From: Actinomycetes bacterium
Lineage (GTDB): Bacteria; Actinomycetota; Acidimicrobiia; Acidimicrobiales; RAAP-2
Assembly (NCBI GenBank): GCA_021849435.1
Contig: JAJZSX010000190.1
Coordinates: forward strand, 1 to 5,394
Direction: 5' to 3'
DNA: 5,394 bases
Position numbers and translations under genes: made by a program. Positions 1-5,394 of the stretch are shown here, piece after piece (position 1 is the first letter of the stretch; each line of letters starts with the position of its first letter). The notes under the pieces were generated by a model. The model was not told where the DNA came from and did not search any database. It saw nothing but the letters and a program-made list of their open reading frames with translations.

Positions 1-817
1 AGCCCACTCCGGTTCGCACATAGCCGTTCTCGTGGAGCTCGACCTGGCCGCGAACCAGCTGGGTGTTCGGCACGTGCCCGATCGCGACGAACACGCCGGT
101 CACGTCGATGGTGCGCTCCTCGCCGGTCAGCGTGTCGGCGACGCGAAGTCCGGCGACCTTGTCCTCGCCGAGGACCTCGAGGACCTTCGTGTTCCACGCG
201 AAACGGATCTTCTCGTTGGCGAAGGCTCGCTCCTGCATGATCTTGGATGCGCGAAGCGAGTCGCGCCGGTGCACGATCGTGACGCTGGAGGCGAAGCGCG
301 TCAGGAAGGTCGCCTCCTCGATCGCCGAGTCGCCGCCGCCGATGACGGCGATGTCGTGGCCGCGGAAGAAGAAGCCGTCACAGGTGGCGCACGTGGACAC
401 ACCGTGGCTGAGAAGACGGGCCTCACCAGGGACGTCGAGCATCAATGACTGGGCGCCCGTCGCGAGGATCACGGTGTCGGCGGTGATGCTCGGCTCGTCG
501 TCACCCGACAGCCACGCGCGGAAGGGACGTCCGCCGACGTCGAGGCGCTGCACCTTGTTCACCCGGAGGTCCGCCCCGAATCGCTCGGCCTGGGCGCGCA
601 TGTTGGCCATGAGCTCCGGGCCCGAGATGCCCTCGATGAAGCCGGGGAAGTTCTCGATGTCGGTGGTGAGCATCAGCTGGCCGCCGGGCTGGTCCGAGGT
701 CGAGGAGGGCTCGCCCTCGATCACGATCGGCTTGAGTTGCGCGCGCGCCGTGTAGATGGCCGCGGTGAGTCCCGCGGGGCCCGATCCGATGATGAGGACC
801 CGGGTGTGTTCAGTCAT
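1..817 (-). CDS. trxB: Thioredoxin-disulfide reductase, 3' end cut by the window edge
   Basis: Cytoplasmic FAD enzyme that uses NADPH to reduce thioredoxin. The visible 272 residues start [16 protein letters not shown]. The FAD-binding GSGPAG is at residues 11-16 and GGQL at 46-49. The redox-active pair CATC is at 143-146 in [11 protein letters not shown]. The NADPH-binding GGGDSA is at 160-165 with HRRDSLR at 183-189, and the FAD-domain return motif AIGHVPNT is at 245-252. Compared with E. coli TrxB (about 320 residues), some 50 C-terminal residues are missing, including the second FAD motif (GVFAAGD type), because the gene leaves the window. About six extra residues lie between IEGE and GGQL relative to E. 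coli. The ATG at 817 is preceded by a weak GAAAG (825-829) 7 nt away. It lies 8 nt inside the end of the upstream small membrane gene, so translation is probably coupled. Identity is secure from the motifs. Confidence 0.97.
   Translation of the reverse strand, partial: MTEHTRVLIIGSGPAGLTAAIYTARAQLKPIVIEGEPSSTSDQPGGQLMLTTDIENFPGFIEGISGPELMANMRAQAERFGADLRVNKVQRLDVGGRPFRAWLSGDDEPSITADTVILATGAQSLMLDVPGEARLLSHGVSTCATCDGFFFRGHDIAVIGGGDSAIEEATFLTRFASSVTIVHRRDSLRASKIMQERAFANEKIRFAWNTKVLEVLGEDKVAGLRVADTLTGEERTIDVTGVFVAIGHVPNTQLVRGQVELHENGYVRTGVG
810..817 (-). promoter_or_regulatory. 8-nt overlap coupling the small membrane gene to trxB
   Basis: The minus strand reads ATGACTGA. The trxB ATG is at 817-815 and the TGA of the upstream gene is at 812-810. 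Only a weak GAAAG precedes the trxB start, so ribosomes finishing the small membrane gene probably help to start trxB. Confidence 0.6.
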
Positions 818-1145
818 GGTGATTCTTTCGTTGGGGGAGCGGACGGCGACGGCGCCAGATGAGAAGTCCGGCGGTGAGGGAGAGCACGCCGACCAGGGCG
901 TAGCTGAGCCACACGTGGTTGGCGAAGAAGTAGACGTTGAACAGCCGGATGATCCCGATGATCAAGACGCTCACGAGGACGAGGCCGACGAGGAAGAACA
1001 CGAAGATGAAGGCCACGGTGCGCCCGGCGAGCAGGATCGGTCGCAGGAACTTGTCGTGGACGACGTCGAGTGCGTGGTCCAGCGTCCCAAGCGCCCGGTC
1101 GACGAGATCGGGCTCGCGGTCTGGGGTGGGGCTCGACTCGCTCAC
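810..1145 (-). CDS. Small two-helix membrane protein of unknown function
   Basis: A 111-residue protein that I do not recognise as a named family. Residues 1-40 are hydrophilic and probably amphipathic ([21 protein letters not shown]). Two hydrophobic helices follow at about 43-68 (rich in F, V, I, L) and 78-97. The tail is strongly basic ([10 protein letters not shown]), which suggests both ends are cytoplasmic with a short outer loop (VYFFANH). The start is the GTG at 1145. It is the most upstream usable start before an in-frame TAA, and the next in-frame candidate (codon 44) would remove the N-terminal region. No clear Shine-Dalgarno is visible. It follows degV by 26 nt and its TGA lies inside the trxB start region (8-nt overlap), so it sits in the operon and probably couples to trxB translation. 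The protein resembles small membrane-bound accessory or holin-like proteins only in general shape, so no function is assigned. That it is a real gene is supported by the tight spacing and the clear membrane pattern. Confidence 0.85.
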   Translation of the reverse strand: MSESSPTPDREPDLVDRALGTLDHALDVVHDKFLRPILLAGRTVAFIFVFFLVGLVLVSVLIIGIIRLFNVYFFANHVWLSYALVGVLSLTAGLLIWRRRRPLPQRKNHHD

Positions 1146-1171
1146 ACTACGAACATAGTGGTCCGAGGGGC

Positions 1172-2011
1172 TCAGGCCTTAATCCAGCAGGCGGCGATGA
1201 TCCTCGGCCCGCCGTGGGTCCCCACGACGGGACCGACGTCGGTCACGACGAGGGTCTGCTCGGTCGCGACGTCGGCGATCATGGCGACCAGGTCATCGAC
1301 GTCACTGGCGTCGCCGTGCACGATCGAGAGCCGTTCGAAGGGCGCGTTGGCTCGTACCACCGACGCGACCGCCGCGAGTGACTTGGCCCTCGTGCGCTGA
1401 CGGCCGGCCTCGGCGACGACGCCGTCCTTGAGGGCGAGCAGCGGCTTGATGGCGAGGACCTGGCCGAGCAGTGCGCGCGCGCCGCCGATCCGACCACCCT
1501 TGACCAGGTGTTCCAGTGTGTCAAGCGTGCCGCAGATGCCGACGCGCTCGAGCAGTTGGCGGGCCCGCGTCTCCAGGCCGTCGAGGTCGGCGCCGGACGC
1601 GGCGAGCTCGGCGAGGTCGATCGCCATTAGCCCGACCGCCATCGACACGGCCTTGGTGTCCACGACGCGCACGGGGATGAGATCCGCGACGGCCTCGGCG
1701 GCGAGGGTCGCGGATTGGTGGGTCGCCGACAGCGCCGCGGAGATCGTCAGGACCAGGACTCCGTCGTAGCCGTTCGCCGCCGCCGATTCGTAGGCCGCCT
1801 GGAAGGAGCCGGGGGAGGGGGCGGCGGTCTCGGGCAGGACCTTGGACTCCTTGCACTTGGCCCAGAACTGTGACGGCGAGAGGTCCAGGCGATCGGTGTA
1901 CTCGTCGTCGCCGAAGCGGATCGTCAGGGGCACCACGTCGACGCCGAGCCGGCGCGCGACGTCGTCAGGGATGTCAGAACCGCTATCGGTGATCACACGG
2001 ATTCGAGCCAT
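1172..2011 (-). CDS. DegV family protein (probable fatty-acid-binding, FakB-like)
   Basis: A 279-residue protein, the usual length for the DegV family. Characterised members (FakB) bind one fatty acid and present it to the kinase FakA for phosphorylation. Visible motifs, in order: N-terminal strand and DSGSD at 9-13; the loop TAAPSPG at 62-68 (usual form T-S-Q-P-S/T-P-G); LSATHQSA at 94-101 (usual LSGTYQSA); VVDTKAVSMAVG at 116-127; KGGRIGG at 171-177; IKPLL at 188-192; the basic GRQRTRAKS at 203-211; and GPVVGTHGGP at 260-269 with the conserved His266. The first loop and the last motif (GGPR rather than TGPG) depart from the common form, so ligand preference may differ. The ATG at 2011 has a good Shine-Dalgarno (GAGGGGG). 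The gene lies 27 nt after murJ and 26 nt before the small membrane gene. No FakA kinase is in the window. Family membership is firm; the substrate and kinase partner are inferred. Confidence 0.93.
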   Translation of the reverse strand: MARIRVITDSGSDIPDDVARRLGVDVVPLTIRFGDDEYTDRLDLSPSQFWAKCKESKVLPETAAPSPGSFQAAYESAAANGYDGVLVLTISAALSATHQSATLAAEAVADLIPVRVVDTKAVSMAVGLMAIDLAELAASGADLDGLETRARQLLERVGICGTLDTLEHLVKGGRIGGARALLGQVLAIKPLLALKDGVVAEAGRQRTRAKSLAAVASVVRANAPFERLSIVHGDASDVDDLVAMIADVATEQTLVVTDVGPVVGTHGGPRIIAACWIKA

Positions 2012-2015
2012 ACGT

Positions 2016-2022
2016 CCCCCTC
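2016..2022 (-). promoter_or_regulatory. Shine-Dalgarno of the degV-family gene
   Basis: The minus strand reads GAGGGGG here. Its GAGG core lies 7 nt before the ATG at 2011, which fixes that start. It is the clearest ribosome-binding site in the window and fits a gene with its own spacer (27 nt) instead of an overlapping start. Confidence 0.7.
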
Positions 2023-2038
2023 AGCGTCTCGCCGTCTG

Positions 2039-3628
2039 TCAGCCTTGCACGTTCGAGGGCCGCCGGCCAACGCGGCGCTGTCCGAGGGCGACGACCACGA
2101 CGTAGGCGACGATCCCCACGACGAACGCGCCCGCGAACCGGATGATCAAGCCGAGGCCGACGCTGGCGCTCGACGCGGCGTAGGCGGCGGCCATGGCCGC
2201 TCCCGCGATGAGCGACGCCACGGCGCTTCGACGGACGTGAACCGACCAGATCGTCGAGGTGATCGAGACGTGGCGGCGCGAGAGCGCGAGCAGTGCCGCG
2301 ACGGCCGCGACGGTGTAGGAGACGGAGACGCTCGAGGTCAGCGCGGCGATCGAGTGGCGCCCGAACGCCAGCGCCAGGGCGATGTTGAGCCCGTTCTGGA
2401 AGAGGTAGAGCACGAAGACCTGGCGTGCGCGCTGCATGGCCTGCAGCCCGCGCACGCAGAGCATGTAGACGGTGAAGCCCGGCATGCCCGCAGCGAGGAC
2501 CGCGAGGACGGTGCCCGCGGCGAGGGTGTGGGTCGCGTTGACGTGGTTGAGCACGGCCACGAGGGGCTGACTGAGGATGATGAACCCGACCGTGCACGGC
2601 ACGATGATCACCAGCGACTGGCGAAGGCCGAACCGGAGCCGCTCGCTGAACCCGGCGTAGTCCTCGTCCGTGGCCATCCGCGACAGCTGGGGCGCGAGGG
2701 AGCTCAGCACCGAGACGACGATCACCGCGTAGGGGATGAGGAAGAACGACCAGCCGTAGGTGTAGGCGCTGACCGGTCCGTTGCCGCCGACGCCGAAGGC
2801 GAGCGCCAGGATCACGTAGAGCGACGCCTGGTTCGCGACGACGACGAGCAGGGTCCACCCGCCCAGGCGCGCGATGGCGTGCAGGGCGGGGTCGTGGCGG
2901 TCGAACCGCGGGCCGATGCGCCAGAGGTCGCTGCGCGCGAGCGAGGGGAGCAGGAAGAGGAACTGCACCGCGACGCCGAGCGTGGTGCCGAGGCCGAGCC
3001 AGAGCAGGTCGCGCGATCCCGGGAGCTGGCCGAGCACGGGCGTCGGGTCCGCGAGGTGGAACCAGATCAGCACGGCGATGGCGATGACGTTGTTCGCGAC
3101 CGGCACCCAGGCCGGCGCGCCGAAGCGGTGGCGCACGTTGAGCAGGGCCGTGGCGAGTCCGATGAGGCCGTAGAAGAGGATCTGGGGGACGAACCAGCGC
3201 AGGAGCTCAGTCGCCACACGGCGCTGGTTGCTGAGCAGGGTCGCCGCGTGGCCCGCGTCGAGCTGGTGCAGTGCCGTAAAGCCGTCGATGATCCACGGCG
3301 CGGCGATCCAGGCGAGGACCGACCCCACGATCAGGGTGACGACCGACGCGGTGAGCACGGTGGAGATCGAGTGCCACGCGCGGCGCTCGCCATCCACCGC
3401 CAGGCGCTCGACGAACACCGGGATGTAGGTCGCGATCATGATCCCGCCCAGAACGAGGTCAAAGAGCATGTTCGGGATCGTGTTGGCGAGGTTGAAGGCG
3501 TCCGCGAGCGGGGTGAACCCGAGCACCCAGACGAGGACGAAGACGCGCAGCAGCCCCGTCAGCCGCGAGGCGAGCGTGCCGCTCGCCATCGACAGCACGC
3601 GCGAGGAGTGGCTCGAGGTCGTGCTCAT
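2039..3628 (-). CDS. murJ: Lipid II flippase MurJ (MviN family)
   Basis: A 529-residue polytopic inner-membrane protein, about the length of the 14-helix MurJ family, which moves lipid-linked peptidoglycan precursors across the membrane. N-terminal SRLTGLLR (21-28) aligns with the E. coli SRVLGFAR segment. ADAFNLANTIPNMLFD (43-58) followed by LVLGG is the actinobacterial form of the helix-2 signature. RFGAPAWVPVANNVI (168-182) and the segment from SAYTYGW to APQLSR (287-317, with Pro299 and Pro313) are also characteristic. Many hydrophobic helices follow to the C-terminus. There is no pseudokinase-like C-terminal extension of the kind seen in mycobacterial MviN. The ATG at 3628 is chosen because it overlaps the upstream stop as ATGA and gives a normal MurJ N-terminus. 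A GTG at 3676 would add 16 proline-rich residues inside the upstream gene. GAAGGGG at 3640-3646 is rather distant as a ribosome site. The arginines that E. coli MurJ has at 52 and 270 align here with Phe57 and Ser294. Confidence 0.95.
   Translation of the reverse strand: MSTTSSHSSRVLSMASGTLASRLTGLLRVFVLVWVLGFTPLADAFNLANTIPNMLFDLVLGGIMIATYIPVFVERLAVDGERRAWHSISTVLTASVVTLIVGSVLAWIAAPWIIDGFTALHQLDAGHAATLLSNQRRVATELLRWFVPQILFYGLIGLATALLNVRHRFGAPAWVPVANNVIAIAVLIWFHLADPTPVLGQLPGSRDLLWLGLGTTLGVAVQFLFLLPSLARSDLWRIGPRFDRHDPALHAIARLGGWTLLVVVANQASLYVILALAFGVGGNGPVSAYTYGWSFFLIPYAVIVVSVLSSLAPQLSRMATDEDYAGFSERLRFGLRQSLVIIVPCTVGFIILSQPLVAVLNHVNATHTLAAGTVLAVLAAGMPGFTVYMLCVRGLQAMQRARQVFVLYLFQNGLNIALALAFGRHSIAALTSSVSVSYTVAAVAALLALSRRHVSITSTIWSVHVRRSAVASLIAGAAMAAAYAASSASVGLGLIIRFAGAFVVGIVAYVVVVALGQRRVGRRPSNVQG
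3625..3628 (-). promoter_or_regulatory. ATGA stop-start overlap coupling the DUF6049-like gene to murJ
   Basis: The minus strand reads ATGA: the ATG of murJ (3628-3626) overlaps the TGA of the upstream gene (3627-3625). This arrangement commonly gives termination-reinitiation coupling, so the two proteins are probably made in linked amounts. The nearest purine-rich stretch (GAAGGGG, 3640-3646) is 11 nt from the ATG, longer than ideal, which also fits reinitiation. Confidence 0.7.
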
Positions 3629-5394
3629 CGGGCGTGGCGCCCCTTCGAGCGGCGCCGGTACGTCCGCAGCCACCACGCCGCGAGGACCAGCAGTGACGCG
3701 AGGGTCAAGAGGTACCCGACAACCGACGAGCCGGCGATCCGGACCTGGATCGCCGCGTGCGCGAGCAGTACCTGCTGGTTCGGGGTGGTCACGTTCACCT
3801 GGAGCGTGAGGCTGCTGCCGTGCCGGCTCACCGCCGGGACCCGTACCGACGTCGTCGGGGCGCCGAGGGTCACCACGACGCTCGAGCCCTTGGGGAAGTG
3901 CAGCTGGTTGGTCAGCAGGTGCACGACGGCCGTGATCGTGTAGGGGGCGGTGCTGTGCAGCGTGATCGGCAGCGCGGTGCCGGGGCCGGCGAGGGTGATG
4001 GCGCTCGGGTCGACCGTGAACTTGGCGAGCTGCGCGTTGAGACTGGCGGCGGCCGCGTTGATGGCGTTCTCGCGAGATTGCGCGCTGCCCGTCGTCTCGG
4101 TGCGAGCGGTGGCGACTCGTAGGGCGAAGGCGACAGCGTGGTCGGTGATGGCCTGGCTGAACGAGTCGACCTGGATGGCGAGCGCGGTGATCGAGTCGAC
4201 GTTCCTCGCGCTCCAGTGCGAGGGCGTCACCGCGAGCAGGGTGCGGGTGGTGGGCGAGCCGTCGGTGCCAACGAGCGAGGAGGTGAACGAGGGGACCAGG
4301 CTGCTGGCCACGACGAAGGGGTCCGAGGCCAGTCCCGAGGCGACCTGGTTGAAGAACGGGATCGACGTCATCGCGGCGGGCACGGTCACGACGACCGATC
4401 GGCTGGCCGGCGCATTGGGCGCCTCGAAGTGCAAGAAGGCGAGGGTGGCGAGCAGGATCGCCGCGCGGCGCCCGGGCTCGATGGCGCCGTCGATCGCGAG
4501 TTGGTCGAGGGGCTGATCGTCGGCGAGGGCGACGGCCGTACCGGCGCCGGTCAGGTGAAAGGGGGCGCCCCAGGCGAGGGTCGTGGAGGGCTCGACCGTG
4601 AGCCGGCTCTCGGGAACGACGACGTCGGACACGCCGACCGTGCCGAGCGCCGCGACCGCCGCCGCCGAGGGATCGCCCTGGAGCAGGACTGGCGCGTCGA
4701 GGTACCGACCAGTGATGGCCCCGACCAGTTGGCTCGCCAGGTTGAGCTGGGTCTTGATCTCGCCACTGAGTCCGTTGGCGGCGAGCCCGGCGAAGTCGAC
4801 CTGGCGCGGCGGGGCGTTGATGATGCGGTGCAGCGGGCTGGCGACGGCGTGGTTCAACGCGTCGCGCCAGAGCGTGCCGCGCGGGCCGGCGTCATAGGCG
4901 CTCGCCAGCGTCTCGTAGTTCGCACTGACCGTCAGGGGCAGCGTCGGTCGCCGGCTGATCGCGGTCAAGACCGCTGCGGTGCGAACACGCTCGGACCACG
5001 TCCCCGCGCCGAGCGTGGTGATCCAGGTCAGTCGCAGCGGGGTTGAGACGGCCACGGACTGGACCGCGACGAGGGACCACTCCACTGTCGTCGTCCCGTT
5101 GGCGGTGACGGCGTAGCGAAGCGGGTAGACGCCGTCACAGGTCGCGCCGGCACAGCTGAGTCGCAGGCGGGGCAGCGGGCCGCATCGGCCGCGACTCGTG
5201 AGGGGCTGGCCCGTGAAGAGCACGACGGTGATCGAGCTCGAGCGCGACGCCGTGCAGTCCGGCTCGAACGAGCCCGTCGAGGCGGCGGCCCGTCCGGCGA
5301 CGCCGGCGCCCGAGACGATGGGTGCGATCTGTGAGCGCATGATGATGCGCGGGTAGAGCGCGAGCGTGGCGCGCGTCGAGGCGTTCGGGTGGGC
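3625..5394 (-). CDS. DUF6049-like membrane-anchored extracytoplasmic protein, 5' end beyond the window
   Basis: The reading frame is open to the right edge: 589 residues are visible and the true start lies outside. The ATG at 5340 is probably internal, because the 18 codons before it (ending LALYPRII) continue a plausible beta-strand region. Counting from the right edge, four cysteines sit at about 47, 71, 81 and 86 (the last two in SCAGATCDG), which could form disulfides outside the cell. The middle part contains VDFAGLAANGL (about 199-209) and a region around ESRLTVEPST. Residues 466-556 look like an Ig-like beta domain (ITLAGPGTALPITL onward). One membrane helix (about 558-576) is followed by the basic tail RRRSKGRHAR, giving an outside-facing body with a C-terminal anchor. 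Its position directly before murJ with a 4-nt overlap matches the DUF6049 proteins of actinobacteria. Function is unknown; a role with MurJ in envelope assembly is inferred from the context only. No catalytic motif is evident. Confidence 0.8.
   Translation of the reverse strand, partial: AHPNASTRATLALYPRIIMRSQIAPIVSGAGVAGRAAASTGSFEPDCTASRSSSITVVLFTGQPLTSRGRCGPLPRLRLSCAGATCDGVYPLRYAVTANGTTTVEWSLVAVQSVAVSTPLRLTWITTLGAGTWSERVRTAAVLTAISRRPTLPLTVSANYETLASAYDAGPRGTLWRDALNHAVASPLHRIINAPPRQVDFAGLAANGLSGEIKTQLNLASQLVGAITGRYLDAPVLLQGDPSAAAVAALGTVGVSDVVVPESRLTVEPSTTLAWGAPFHLTGAGTAVALADDQPLDQLAIDGAIEPGRRAAILLATLAFLHFEAPNAPASRSVVVTVPAAMTSIPFFNQVASGLASDPFVVASSLVPSFTSSLVGTDGSPTTRTLLAVTPSHWSARNVDSITALAIQVDSFSQAITDHAVAFALRVATARTETTGSAQSRENAINAAAASLNAQLAKFTVDPSAITLAGPGTALPITLHSTAPYTITAVVHLLTNQLHFPKGSSVVVTLGAPTTSVRVPAVSRHGSSLTLQVNVTTPNQQVLLAHAAIQVRIAGSSVVGYLLTLASLLVLAAWWLRTYRRRSKGRHAR

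Noticed and set aside
63..755. A 230-codon plus-strand frame opposite trxB
   Set aside because: The opposite strand carries an unmistakable TrxB with all motifs. The plus-strand product is Ser/Arg-rich and has no recognisable feature.
1146..1158. Short inverted repeat (ACTA...TAGT) in the gap after degV, considered as a terminator or operator
   Set aside because: Only four base pairs, AT-rich, with no T-run after it on the transcribed strand; too weak to support a call.
1983..2858. A 291-codon minus-strand frame overlapping murJ in another frame
   Set aside because: It is an Arg-rich, frame-shifted shadow of murJ; the murJ frame holds the family motifs without interruption.
3674..3676. GTG at 3676 as the murJ start
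   Set aside because: It would add a proline-rich 16-residue extension within the upstream gene. The ATG at 3628 gives a normal MurJ N-terminus and an ATGA junction.
2045..3943. A 632-codon open frame on the plus strand, antisense to murJ and the end of the DUF6049-like gene
   Set aside because: The translation is an Asp/Glu/Arg/His-rich low-complexity string, as expected from the complement of a GC-rich membrane protein gene. It shows no domain and conflicts with two well-supported genes.
4138..5046. A 302-codon plus-strand frame opposite the DUF6049-like gene
   Set aside because: Gly/Arg/Asp-rich composition typical of antisense GC-rich DNA, no domain, and fully covered by a supported gene.
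5338..5340. ATG at 5340 as the start of the DUF6049-like gene
   Set aside because: The frame stays open to the window edge with protein-like sequence, and no signal peptide follows this ATG, although the protein is expected to be exported. It is more likely an internal methionine.

Overview
The window is a GC-rich, fully coding stretch with five genes, all on the minus strand. In transcription order, from high to low coordinates, they are: a large extracytoplasmic protein resembling the DUF6049 family found next to murJ (start beyond the right edge); the lipid II flippase gene murJ; a DegV-family fatty-acid-binding protein; a small two-helix membrane protein; and thioredoxin reductase trxB (3' end beyond the left edge).

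GC content, actinobacterial-style MurJ motifs and the DUF6049-like/MurJ pair point to an actinobacterium. The TrxB segment around [14 protein letters not shown] resembles what I recall from Acidimicrobiia, but this placement rests on memory and not on a search. In many actinobacteria murJ and trxB lie close to the chromosome origin, in the order DUF6049 gene, murJ, (sigM), trxB, trxA, then parB/parA, rsmG, yidC, rnpA and rpmH. The window is therefore probably origin-proximal, and trxA would be expected just past the left edge.

The layout is very compact. The DUF6049-like gene and murJ share a 4-nt ATGA overlap. murJ and degV are 27 nt apart. degV and the small membrane gene are 26 nt apart. 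The small membrane gene overlaps trxB by 8 nt. I see no terminator between genes and no space for a conventional intergenic promoter, so all five are probably one transcript, possibly with internal promoters inside coding sequence. There is no non-coding stretch over 30 nt, no RNA gene, no mobile element and no CRISPR array.

Functionally the cluster joins cell-envelope assembly (MurJ and its membrane-anchored neighbour), lipid handling (the DegV protein) and cytoplasmic thiol redox (TrxB). The departure from the usual actinobacterial order is that the murJ-trxB interval holds degV and a small membrane protein where sigM would often be. Nothing here looks like a defence system or mobile cargo. 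The interest lies in the uncharacterised members of a housekeeping operon.
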